Source: Asterias amurensis
Lineage: Eukaryota; Echinodermata; Asteroidea; Forcipulatida; Asteriidae
Reading direction: 5' to 3'
DNA: 64,000 nucleotides
Assembly (NCBI RefSeq): GCF_032118995.1
Contig: NC_092648.1
Coordinates: 511,001 to 575,000 of the forward strand
Numbering within the stretch: position 1 is the stretch's first letter; the number at the start of each line of letters is the position of its first letter. Under the pieces are notes generated by a model. The model saw only the letters and a program-made list of their open reading frames with translations, did no database searches and was not told the DNA's origin. Of the stretch, positions 22,128 to 32,820 are shown in pieces. The position numbers and the translations under genes were made by a program.

Positions 22128-22720
22128 ACAATTGCAAGCAATTTAATTAATTTACTTCTTAATTTTGGCTATATCATCCTGGTAAGGCTAGTTAAAAGCA
22201 GGGCCACCACGTGCAGGTCCCAGGATACCAGCCCCGACACGCCCGGGAGATCATAAGGGCCCTCATACTATATTAAATCAGCGCCCAGGTCCATGCCCCC
22301 GTCTGAGGGGGGCACCCCCTACTCCCGAACGCGGTCCCTAGTCACATGGCCAAGACTAGGAACTAACCCGTTTGGTCAACCATAGTTTGTGATAACACCG
22401 GAGTGCACCTTTAAGATCAACCACCAGATGTGAAACAACCGGCCGGGCTAAGACCCCACATGCCACGTGCATGTGTCCAAGTCCCTTTTCGCAATAAGTC
22501 TGGAATTTCCCATGCTTTGTACTTCCGGATTCCAAACAATGTTAGGGTTAGGGTTAGGGTTAGGGTTAGGGTTAGGGTTAGGGTTAGGGTTAGGGTTGGG
22601 GTTAGGGTTAGGGTTAGTGCCGCACCACCAAGGCCCTAAGATCGCCAAGTAGCGCATAAAAACGCATAATAATGTGCTTGCTTGCAATGGTGTACTTATT
22701 TACAGAAATGTTTTAAGTAG
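22128..22720. repeat. Right arm of palindromic core
   Basis: Reverse complement of 18715-19715 with one telomere-unit copy instead of two. The span 22128-22540 is almost identical to the left arm (one C/T difference within the GC-rich 290 bp); 22618-22720 is more diverged. Confidence 0.9.
22541..22617 (+). repeat. Interstitial telomere-type repeat block 3
   Basis: Twelve to thirteen nearly perfect GGGTTA units on the + strand. It is cleaner than the left blocks and opposite in orientation. Confidence 0.93.
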
Positions 22721-22864
22721 TTTAAAAACCTAATTGAAAAACACCATTAAAACATGTCAGGCCTAATAACACATCTAAAAATTTAAGACAAAATACAGGG
22801 TGGTTCATTCATAACTTGACAATGAACAGCTATAGTGTGTTCTGATTACTAGATGCTGATGTTT

Positions 22865-22965
22865 TCATAAAAGTTGCTTTCCCTTTAGTGTAGCCTTCAG
22901 CGATGTCAGTAGAGCTGATTCCCTCTGCACTTGATTGCACTTGGGGAACAGCTGCATGCCTGGCT
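22865..22965 (-). pseudogene. Terminal segment D' (inverted array)
   Basis: Acceptor CTTTCAG is followed by EPGMQLFPKCNQVQRESALL and a run on to TGA at 22865-22867. Homologue of 18480-18553, with a longer C-terminus because the stop falls later. Confidence 0.5.
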
Positions 22966-23172
22966 CTGAAAGATTAAGTTCAAAGACTAACAGTTAAAAA
23001 AACAAAGCATTCTGATTATTTGCATCATGTTAATTTACTTTCCATTTCTTGGTTTTGTGTAAAGTCTAACTTAAGCGGCAATTTAGGTGTAAATATGACT
23101 AATTGCCTTTTAGGAATGTACCTTTTACTAGAGAGTGCAGTTACTAAATCAAAATTGAAAGTAGAAACTCAC

Positions 23173-23245
23173 CAATTCCAGAAGTGACAGACAGTTGCTG
23201 TCCCAAAACAGGTCCATGTTGACAACAGGAGTAGAGGTTGAAAAC
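23173..23245 (-). pseudogene. Terminal segment C' (inverted array)
   Basis: Acceptor TCTTTAG and donor AATTG|GTGAGT. It matches the end of C (TCTACTCCTGTTGTCAACAT). A one-base difference from C alters the frame in the second half. Homology continues upstream to about 23450. Confidence 0.5.
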
Positions 23246-24157
23246 CTAAAGATCGTGGGGTCTTTAAGATAATGCCCGAATCGGCCGCGTATCTGCCGCT
23301 TAGGTCTACCAACCGCCGCAATCGACTTTTAGTCGGTTGGAAGTGCGCTTAGGGCGAGGCATTCTCAAACCAATAAATGTGAGCACGCATACAGACAGAA
23401 AAACATCAACAAACACAAACAAATTGCAAGCAAAACTTTAAATAACAGCAAAACGAAGCAGAGATTAAAAATTTAACAAAACTGATTTTCTAAAGCTCAA
23501 GAAAAAAGGTAACACTAGGACTGCTCAAATAACAGTGAAGTGTATTTTGCCTTGTGGAACATCGGAAGCCCTCCTGTAACAAAAGAAACGGTAGACTTAA
23601 AAAATTACTTTCAAATGAATTGCTTTAACTTTAGAATGTTTTCCAAAACACTTGCAGAACACCAACATTTTGGAAAATCTATTCCAAGGAGAGCAGATCA
23701 CTGTTGTGGTCCGTAAAAGTTTTTCCAGATTATTTTTAAGCAACATCGATTGGAGGGGGAGGGGGGTTACATTTTTTATGACAAAAAATTTGTTTGTGTT
23801 TTTCCATTTGAATATTGACATTCCCAAGGTGCAATATAAGGCCTAATTGATGACTTCACTTTGATAGTTTGAACCTAACATACATGCTGAAATAAACAAA
23901 ATCAAAATGGACGATGCATATGGTGGCCATTTTGAATTCCCAACAATATAATATGTGACAAATCACTTCCGTTTTTTTTAGGAAACTACAAAAATTATGT
24001 GGAAAGTGTTTAAAAATTTGTTTTGATCAGTTTACCCAAGTTCAACAAATAGTTGCTATGGTAACAGCTGACCTAGATATTTTTACAATAATTATGACCC
24101 AAGATAATTATCGGTCACAAATTTGGTGCTGGAAATTGTGTAAGGGTTTCAATTTAC

Positions 24158-24238
24158 CTGTGTAGTTCTTAATGCCAGGCTGTATGATGATAAAGTGGAT
24201 CCAAGACATTCAATTGTTGACACTAGATGTTTTGGAGA
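24158..24238 (-). pseudogene. Cassette exon A' (inverted array)
   Basis: Acceptor TGTCCGCAG and donor ACACAG|GTAAAT. Open in frame 0 (SPKHLVSTIECLGSTLSSYS...), matching the open frame of A5. It is the only A-type copy found in the right arm. Confidence 0.55.
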
Positions 24239-24692
24239 CTGCGGACAAATCAAAAGAAACACACCTTTTTGTTCAAAAACGAATATTTCTGAACCTTACT
24301 TGGTTCATCGTAGGACCACGAAAGTCATTATTTGTATAGGCTCTAATCAAGAAAACAGTTATGAGTAGCTAAAGGGGTATTTTCTCAAAATTCCAATTTA
24401 TCTAATACAATACTGATGTCATCAATTCTTAGGAGACTACAAACTTAACACCAAAGCATATCTCTACTTGTTTAACTTTTGTAACAATTATGTAAGAGCT
24501 GTTGTATTTGAGCAGCAAAAGATGTACTTTTTCAATTTTGTTATAATTTGGAATAGAACTCTCTATTGAGGGACTAATTCAAATCAAGAAGTATCTGTGA
24601 TAAGCTGGTCCTTATTATTTTCTTATCCTTTATTTTTACGAAGTAAATTATTGTATTTTTGCCTGGCCAGTAGTATAATTTGTTACAACCAA

Positions 24693-25471
24693 GGGCCAAG
24701 TTTCATAAAGCCTGTAAGCACAATAAACTTGCTAAGCCCAGCCAAATCTACCTAGTGTAAACTGGATACCAGCCAAAATTGCCAAAGTATTACTGATGCA
24801 ACTGGTGCCACACACAACTGTTTTGCTTAGCAAAGAAATCAACTGACTAGCATTTTCTGCTGAACAGCTTTAGGAAATTGGGCCCACATCATTTAGGCCT
24901 TTTCCCTCGTGTAAATATTCAGTACTTGTTGAGTGCAAATAAGAAAAAGGGACAGAGAAGCCAGTTATTTGTTTTCTTGTGTCATTATAAACCTGTGTGT
25001 ATTGCAACCCCCGGTCAAGGCTACAGTATTTTTGTCTGGTCAGAAGTATAATTTGTTACAACCAAGGGCCCCGTTTCATAAAGCCTGCAAGCACAAAAAA
25101 ACTTGCCAAGCACAGCCAAATTTTCCTTAGCAGAAACTGGTTTACCAGCCACAATTGCAAAAGGTTTACATTGTTGCAACTGGTTCCCCACACAATTGTT
25201 TTGCTTAGCAAAGAAATCAACTGAGTACCATTTTCTGCTGAACAGCTTTAGGAAATTGGGCCCACATCATTTCTCAGCAGGGCCCAATTTCATTAAGCTG
25301 TGAAGTGGAAAATACTGCGTTGAAAATTACTTTTCTAAGCAAAAATTAGGTGGGAACATGAGTGGCAACAATGTTCTTCTTCTGACAATTTGGCTGGTAA
25401 CTTGTCAGCTAAGCAAGATTGTTCCATTCTTAGCAACATTTTCTGCCTACAGGCTTTGTGAAATAGGGCCC
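24693..25471. repeat. Three successive GGGCCC-family palindromic MITEs
   Basis: Copies at about 24693-24885, 25068-25262 and 25280-25471. Each runs from GGGCC(C)A-TTTCAT-AAGC to the inverted AGGAAATTGGGCCC (or AAATAGGGCCC). The first two are closely similar, including the flanking TATAATTTGTTACAACCAAG, so they probably arose by local duplication. Confidence 0.75.
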
Positions 25472-25612
25472 TTATTGCATTCAAGTATTTCTTTACAAGA
25501 TTATTTTCCAATTTCAACAGCAACATCATGTTGACATTCCGCACAGTTACTCAAGAAATCAATTGGTACTAAGTGTAATTTAATATTAAAGGTTACCTTT
25601 TTGAAAAATTAC

Positions 25613-25700
25613 CTCACTGGAGAGTACTTAAGCTCAATTATCATGGGACAGGCTTGAAAACTGGTTGACGGAATGACCTCTTCGAAGATGGTAAGCTTAA
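25613..25700 (-). pseudogene. Cassette exon B'5 (inverted array)
   Basis: Acceptor ATTGCAG and donor GTGAG|GTAATT. One frame is open throughout (KLTIFEEVIPSTSFQACPMI...). Related to the other B' copies by sequence and spacing. Confidence 0.5.
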
Positions 25701-26204
25701 CTGCAATAAAAATAAAATGCGCAATTCGCAGAATTAAGTATTAAAAATCATTATCCATCATTAACAAAGTGTGTCAGATAGTTTGCTGTTACGTTAGGAA
25801 TTGTTCTGCTGGTTCATTAAAAACAAACGTAAAAGTTTAGTTTTTCAAGACAAAAAGTTACCAAACAACTAAAGACAAATAATTATTTTTGATTGCTGCA
25901 AAATCGCCGGAGCATTTGTTTTTTGCATAAAAAACTCATGGACTTTATCAGTGAGCCAAGGATCACACTCATGTCTACAGTACCATCTGGGAAGTCGTCA
26001 GTCAGTTTCCCTTGTGATTTATTACTTGATATTTGAAGAAAAAAAAACCCCATAAAACTAGTGATCCCTTTGCTGCTGCCTCCGTGGTTGTATTGTAGAC
26101 TTGAGTGCGATCCCCAGCTATTATAAGGCAGTTACAGTTTGTATGGCTTCTAAGATTGGCAAACCAAAACTACAAATGGCCAAATAAGGAGACAGTGTAA
26201 GCAT

Positions 26205-26285
26205 TAGGGCTCCATAGCTCAGTTGGAAACTGCCAGTATGCAAATCTGGGGGTCCCAGGTTCAAGTGCTGACCAAGTCCATTTTT
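26205..26285 (+). repeat. tRNA-like SINE head
   Basis: CTCCATAGCTCAGTTGG resembles an A-box region and GGTTCAAGTGC a B-box. It is the mirror-oriented relative of the tRNA-like sequences in the left array. The anticodon arm does not look functional. Confidence 0.55.
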
Positions 26286-26416
26286 CTATTATATAGTTCA
26301 ACCTACACTTGGGAAACAGCTCATACTGATTGTTTACATGCATGTCATTTTGCTTTGAATTCTGCCTATAGTATTTGGGTATAACTTTTAAAACTTCACT
26401 TTTTATGGGAACTTAC

Positions 26417-26499
26417 CTCTGGAAAATGCTTTCCTCTCTTTGATAGACCAGTCTTTGGCATCGTTGATGATTAGATCTCTTAGGACATGGTAAGCCTTA
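26417..26499 (-). pseudogene. Cassette exon B'4 (inverted array)
   Basis: Acceptor ATTGCAG and donor CCAGAG|GTAAGT. Open in the one-base-start phase (KAYHVLRDLIINDAKDWSIK...), similar in pattern to B1 and B3 of the left arm. The best-looking coding candidate of this array. Confidence 0.5.
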
Positions 26500-27114
26500 C
26501 TGCAATACAAACAAACGCACTTTAAAATCATCACCCAATAAAACACATTAGATTCAGAAAAATGGCTTTTAACTGAGGATTTGTTTTGTACTTTCGAATG
26601 AAACTAAATAAAGTAAACAAACATCAAAGGGGGGGTTCTTGGAGTAGGTTGTACTTAGAAGTATTATTTTTTAAAATGTAAACCAAATATCAAGCATCGC
26701 TTATTATAAGAGATGTCAGAGATACCTTAAAACAATCTCTTCAGGGCGGGTGTTGGTATGATCTTCATTATCAGTGAGCTCTCAGAATTTAGCTTTGGGC
26801 AAATATCACACAAACTTTTAATTACCAAAAGTTGAACATAAAAACATAAAAAAGTTTCTCAGAGAATTATTAATAATAGTAATTTGGGAGGCTTATCATC
26901 CTTACTCGCAGCTAACAGCTAAATTGCGAAGGACGCGGCTACACTGTGTTCGAGAAGCAGGCATGTAAGGGCGCCTTTGGCAGCCAGCCACATCAAACCA
27001 ACATGACCTCAGAGCACAGCCAAGATCAAAAGTGTTTGATTTTTCCAGGGAGGGAGGGAGGAAAACCAGATGGTCTGGAAAACCCTTGTGGCACAGCAGA
27101 GAGCCAACACACAA

Positions 27115-27195
27115 CTCATCTCACATATGACCCTAGCCGAGAATCGAACCGGGGTCACCTTGGTGAGAAATAGCGCTTTAGGCACAAGCCAACCA
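27115..27195 (-). repeat. tRNA-like SINE head
   Basis: GAGAATCGAACCGGGGTCAC on the + strand is an inverted B-box. A degenerate A-box lies near 27180. Confidence 0.45.
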
Positions 27196-27562
27196 TGTTA
27201 ACAGAAGTAATTTTACTGCTTAGAAAAAAGGGGTTAAAACAAGAGCAAAGTGTTTTTTGAGATGTCATAACCAATGAAAATTTCTCTTAATGATGGGTGC
27301 TTGGATGATGTTATTATCTATGAGTCTTAAGATGAAACTTATCAAATAAATTGCATGCAAATTAAATATGCTGCTGTGTATGCTTCTGATTCCCAAAGGT
27401 TTTTATTGGCATTTATTTTAAGTGTTTTACCAAATATAAACGGACCATTTAAAACCAGACTGATCAGTTCCCCACCTAGCCTGTTTATCCTGAACATATT
27501 GCTACACAACAAACACATAAGACTAGCTGTCAATTAGTTTAATTGACTCTTTAGGAACTAAC

Positions 27563-27697
27563 CTTTCACTGGAGAGCAGCTCCTATACCATAAGGCAGTC
27601 TTGAACATCGTCAAGAGAGTGTAGCTCCTTTTTTATAATACAGTCTCTGATACTATACTTGACGGCAGGTAGGTATCTCTTTGTGATTGAAGACTTA
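27563..27697 (-). pseudogene. Cassette exon B'3 (inverted array, long)
   Basis: Acceptor CTTGCAG and donor GAAAG|GTTAGT. At 135 nt it is the longest B-type copy. The B' phase is open for about 38 codons (KSSITKRYLPAVKYSIRDCI...) before a TAG near the end. Confidence 0.45.
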
Positions 27698-28317
27698 CTG
27701 CAAGACAAACAATGCATAGTTTGCAAACTTTACTGTTAATACTAATTATCCATTATTGAAACAGTTAGATTCAGGTAAAATAAATTTAACTTGCCATTTT
27801 TCTGTAAGTTTAGAGAGAAGGTATTGGTTTGATAATCACTCTTAAAACTAATGGTAAAAAGAACCTTTGGCCAGAAGCCTACAGCAGATTTTGATAGTAT
27901 AAAACATTTTGAGAAAAATTTCTGTTTGAAGTAATGTGGTTATTGTAAACAAACGACAGGCGCTCACGCCTGTCAGATTGTGTTATACCTGTAGGGAAAT
28001 ACTCTCACTGGATTTTCAATGACATCTCAAAAATGCGAGCACTCTATATTCAGATGCTAGTTTTTTGTGTGCACCATCTTCATTTTTACAGGACCAAAAC
28101 AATCAAATTGTTCAAAAAAAGCAAAGGTATACTTTGCCTGTAAACAAAATTTAAAAAAATGGTCTATAATTCAAAATAATTGAAGTAAACAAACACTAAA
28201 AACAAAGTTTTTGTAAACACTTGTCACATCAGGATTTGGTTGATCGCTGGAAAAAACAGAGGAGCAGTTTGTGGAGATCAATGTAAAAAGCCTGAAATGT
28301 GTGATTCATCTTAAATA

Positions 28318-28612
28318 GGATTTAAGGCATTGCATGGCTTGGGGTAACACCATGTGTGTATCTACTTGCCAGGTAGACTTTGTTCTCAGAGAACTGTCTT
28401 TCTTTATTCTACTACCGTGGAGTAGATTGTTTGTGTGTTCGGGAGACCTGTCATTTGCTTTTTAACTATAACCCGGGCGGATGGTATAGAAAGTAGGCCG
28501 AGACTACTACTTTAGCTTATAGGATCGTGATTATCTGTGCTACCGCGGAGTGAGTTCTTAAATTGATCTCAACGGTTTGGACTAGCTTGCTCTAGTCATC
28601 TTCAATAGTGAT
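28318..28612. repeat. Diverged copy of the GGTAACACCATG element
   Basis: Shares GGGGTAACACCATGTGTGTA, CAGAGAACTGTCTT and TTCTACTACCG with the 15180-15509 element, but the right terminal repeat is missing. Confidence 0.65.
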
Positions 28613-28669
28613 TCATCTTCTCTTTTTGGGGGTATTATAAATATTCAAATGTTACCTTTAGGAATTTAC

Positions 28670-28752
28670 CTCTTAATAGAGAGTACTTGCAGCTCCTTCA
28701 TCATAGGCCAGTCTGGACATCTACTCGAAACAAGTATATCTCTTTGAAGATA
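28670..28752 (-). pseudogene. Cassette exon B'2 (inverted array)
   Basis: Acceptor GTTGCAG and donor TAAGAG|GTAAAT. Open (YLQRDILVSSRCPDWPMMKE...) but in a different phase from B'3 and B'4 because of a small deletion just after the acceptor. It resembles LQR...NWPVIKEL of left-arm B1. Confidence 0.5.
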
Positions 28753-29156
28753 CTGCAACACAAACAAAATACAGTTTTAAACATAGTGTTTAAAAACAGT
28801 ATCCATCATTACAACAGTAAGATTCAAATAAATGGCTTTCTCTTAAAATTTGTTTGTGTACTTTCAATCAAATTTAAATAAAGAAAACCAACATGGACAA
28901 AAGAACAGAAATATTTTGAAGAAAATTGTGCTAACCAGAACTATTTTGAATGTTGCAATCAAAATACCAAGAAACAGCTTGTTGTTTTCAGTGTGTCTTG
29001 GTTAAAACACATCAAACCCTAACCTAGCTATCATTAAACATCACAGCGAAGGCATTAAAAGCTCAATTATTCCAAACTTTAAATTAACAGAAAATACCAA
29101 AGCAATTTCAGCCTAAATATAATGAGTGTATCTACAACATGGAAGGAAATAATTAC

Positions 29157-29675
29157 TAAGGGAATCAATGTGTGGTGAAGAGGTTTTCACTTAGTGGTTT
29201 AATCCCAACGAGGCCTTGTTCTTGATAATTTTACCGAGACGAAAACCACTAGTTGAAAACCTGTTCAACACACTTTGATTCCCGGTTCATAAATACCTTT
29301 TCGGTCAAAAACATAAACACTTTTTGTTCAAAAAAGGAAAATAAATGCAAAAATTATAATTGTTCAATGATTTCTTTCAATACAACACCCCTCCAGCTAT
29401 GAAATGGTAAAGCCCTCCACCGCCCTCGGGTAAACAACTCCTTATAAGGGAATGTTGTGCGCGTCGCACATATTGCGTGATGTGACACAACTGTTTCAGC
29501 AGTTGCTCTCGACCAATAGGAATGAAGAAACTGTCTTATAAGAACATATGCAAGCTCGCGTGTCATGCCCATGTTTCAACACTTTTTACTGGTCATAAAC
29601 AAAGGTTTATACACACCCACGCGACGCGCTCTCCACCAATAGGAATAGTGAAACTGTCCAAGGTATTTATGAATA
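29157..29675 (+). repeat. Fold-back repeat element, copy 3
   Basis: Same family as 4655-5215. The fold-back head at 29157-29283 has lost part of its inner palindrome; the tail is intact to GTATTTATGAAT. Confidence 0.8.
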
Positions 29676-29834
29676 TAGCTTAAAGACTCTCATATAAAGA
29701 CATACAACAACACTTTAAGACCTACTGAATGTGAATATACCACTTTTATTAGTAATTCCACTCAATAAAGTAATCAAAGTGTATGCATCAAGTGACAAAT
29801 AGACACCAAAACAATAACAAAGCATCATAGCAAG

Positions 29835-29970
29835 CCTGGATCACAGCACCAACAGCAATTTCCATGGTGCTCCTTGCTTTGCTGTGGAGCCCTCTGCAAC
29901 GTTCTATTTCTATATTTCCTCATAGAGGTGCCCTTTACCAGAGGGAAATTGCTTTGCCCCTTCAAGAATG
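29835..29970. repeat. Dispersed repeat (GGTGC-CTTTGC-CATAGAGGTGCCC family)
   Basis: CCTCATAGAGGTGCCCTT and TTGCTTTGCTGTGGAGCCC recur in related form at about 62320-62450. Boundaries are uncertain. Confidence 0.5.
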
Positions 29971-30952
29971 AAGTTCAATGCCTGTCATAGTGCTGTTATT
30001 CTTAAGTACATATTTTTTGTCTGAACATCTTTTTGTTACCGTTTACCCGTGTATCTTACCTGATATAGAGAGAGCGTTTTGTGCTGGTTGGAGACTGCCT
30101 GTAGTACTGACTGAACTATTTATAATTTCTTCCCTCGAGGACTGTGTTCTAGTTATCAAAAGTATAAATAACAATGTTTGTCAGTGACAATAAGTTGTTA
30201 AAGATAAGCAATGAATTTAACAAAGGAAACCACAAAATATCTAAATAGTATTAAAAATTAGTTGCGACTAGTTTCAAAGTCTTAATTAAATAAGGTACAA
30301 TTTAGTCGATCAGTCAATTTCACTGCCAAGCACTATCCATCATTCATTAGTACCTCAGAAAGTTGTGCTCTCTTAATGGTCGAAGCATGCTCAGGTTGGA
30401 GTGTTTTAACAAAAGTTGATCTAGCAAACAAATGGCCTGTAACAAGCTTGTTGGCTTGTTATGCAGAAACTATCTATTACTGGCATTATATTATGTGATG
30501 GCACATGATCAGCTGTGCTTAGTTGGTCACCCTCATTAAACATGGTGTTGGAAAACAAAAGGGGAAAAATCAAATAAACTGGTTTATTTCTGGCTGTTAT
30601 TATTATTATTTTTGCAAGAGAATGATAACTAACATAATGGGAAGCATAAAGCACAACACCAACCCAAGTATTTCTATGGTGATGTTATATTTCAAATCTC
30701 ATAGTCTTGTTCTTGCAAGCTGAACTGCATTAAGAATGGCCGCTGAACGTAAATAGAACAATAATTCTAAACTGTATGAACAAAAATCACAAATTCGGTA
30801 GAATTGTTTGCGTTAAAGGTATTCATTAATGGCAATAACAGTGAGAGGGATGGTTTTTCAAGTGTGTGGTAATGACCAGGTTGGTGGTTGGCCACTGTAT
30901 TGCTCTATTTGATTGGGTTTGAATACTTAAAGTTCATTTTCTAAGAATTTAC

Positions 30953-31032
30953 CTTGAAGTGGAGTCAGCTTAACTCCATTACCAGTCTTGGACATCTACC
31001 TGTGATGGATAGATCTCTTTAGAGAAGGCTTA
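30953..31032 (-). pseudogene. Cassette exon B'1 (inverted array)
   Basis: Acceptor TATGCAG and donor TTCAAG|GTAAAT, with shared GTAGATGTCCAAGACTGG. It has a stop in the B' phase. This is the most upstream recognisable copy of the minus-strand array. Confidence 0.45.
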
Positions 31033-31049
31033 CTGCATAACAAAACAAA

Positions 31050-32465
31050 ATAACAAAAGTGTCTTTAAAAAACAGCATTTCAGATAAGTGGTCTGTACCT
31101 GTATAATTTTCAATGTTTCACATTAGTAAACATTATCCATCATTGATCAATACATCAGGGAATTGGTCCACTCTGATTTGTTGGGTGTAAACAAAATAAG
31201 GTATAATTTGAGCTGGTTCTTGCAAGTATGTGTAAGTATGTGTAAAGCCCAGTTCATACTTCCTACGAATGCAGCACCTGGGACTGAGTGTATGCTTCCA
31301 TAAAGAAAAAAAAGTTGAACTATTAAAAACAAAAGCTTTATGACCCTTTCAGTTTTTGCACCGTTAAACAGCCAATAAAGGATGATCTCAAGATTTCAAC
31401 TATTACCTTTTTTATGGCCAAATAGACATTGTAGATACCGGTTATTAACCATTTTACTCTCAGAATTTGCATTAAGTAATAATCAACTCAAGTCAAAAAT
31501 GCACCCGGCCGCCAAAGTTTTTTCAGCTTAATGGCTTAATGACCCCTTGGCGCCAATGAGGATTTTCCCCTAATTAAGTGTGAACACATTTCTCCAGCTT
31601 TGGCAAACTGTGGGTGCTATTTTCCACATCAAATAGCCGCCACTGACGTCACAATTCCTTTGTCGTGCGGGTTTGTTTGACCCCACGTTTTTCAGAAATT
31701 TGGCTTGGAGAGTTCTGGAGAAAAACCCTATTTGACCATGTTTTACTTGAGGTAAGAGACTCATTATATTTTTGTTATGTTTCCTATGGACTGCAGCTAT
31801 TAGAAAACTGTAATATCTATATATTTGAGATCATCCTTTATTGGCTGTTTAAATAATGGAGGTAGAACTGCCTCCATAATTTAGATAAGACGCTATTTTT
31901 TACCTTTTCAAAAGTCAGATAAGCTGCATCTTGTACGCAGGAAATTACGTCATTAGATTACTATCTGTTTTTTTTTTATAATTATCTTATACAAGGCCAA
32001 GAAAAATAAACAACATGTTGCTCGTCCTGCCCGCTCCAATTTTAGAGGCGCTGATTTGTTGTTAAAAAAAAAAAAAAAAAATTCATCATCTTTCTTTGAT
32101 ATTGGCCTAAAACATTGATATTTCCCCAACGCAAAGACCTTGAGAAAATCCGAGTTTCTTTGAAACATTTTGCCCTAGATCTTTGCACCAGGACATGATG
32201 CCACACTCACAGAATAATTTTGGAGCAAAAGCAAGAAGGACTCTTGGAAAGAATAAAAATATTAGTCGAAATGGACACAGAAACACATGTGAATTGGAGG
32301 ACATGCCGTAAAACCATAAAACCATCTTCACAAACAATATGGCGACCATCTTAGACATGGTGGCCATCTTGAAAAAAAAGGGAAAAAAGACAAGCAACAT
32401 ATTATTTATTTTACTTGGCCTAATCGGTGCTAAAAAAAAAACAGGGTTGCATGCAGTCCTCATCC
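31050..32465. other. Gene-less AT-rich stretch
   Basis: No supported exon. Contains an A run at 32064-32080 and no clear element. Confidence 0.4.
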
Positions 32466-32470
32466 AAGTA

Positions 32471-32820
32471 GGGTGTCGTGGCTGAGTGGATTAGAACACC
32501 GAACTCAAGCTCTGGTGCTTCTGTTCAGCAGAGTGTGGGTTCGAATCCCGGGTGTGAAACTTGTGTCCCTGAGCAAGACACTAAACTATAATTGCTTCTC
32601 TCCACCCAGGGGTAAATGGGTACCTGCGAGGGCAGAGATGGTTCTTGTGATTGATTTAGCCGAGTAGCGCATATTAATGTTGCACAAGGCTGTATACTCC
32701 CACCAGGGAGCTGAGATGGTTTAAGGAGTGATTTAAGGCCCAGTTAACATGGGTAATAATGTGAAGCACTTTGGGACGCCCTCCGGGTGTGAAAAGCGCT
32801 ATATAAAAACAGGTTATTAA
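32471..32820 (+). repeat. tRNA-Ser/Leu-derived SINE, nearly complete
   Basis: The A-box TGGCTGAGTGG and B-box GGTTCGAATCC lie in a tRNA-like head (32471-32545). A body follows (GTGTCCCTGAGCAAGACAC, GGGTAAATGGGTACCTGCGA) and a tail, AAGCACTTTGGGACGCCCTC to AAAAGCGCTATATAAA. A second copy lies on the minus strand at 57192-57462, and a decayed relative at 3243. Open frames inside are incidental. Confidence 0.85.

Noticed and set aside
18805-22617. A true chromosome end
   Set aside because: The blocks are short, partly decayed, and have gene-array sequence on both outer sides, so they are interstitial.
9768-29675. Fold-back elements at roughly mirror positions as proof of the large inversion
   Set aside because: The left copy is flanked by cassette-unit sequence and the right copy by different sequence, so they look like independent insertions.
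32471-32545. Functional tRNA-Ser gene
   Set aside because: The A- and B-boxes are good but the element continues into a SINE body and tail and has relatives elsewhere; the head is derived, not an intact tRNA.
32473-32667. 64-codon frame beginning MSWLSGLEHRTQ
   Set aside because: Lies entirely within the SINE; a similar frame appears in the minus copy at 57.3 kb.
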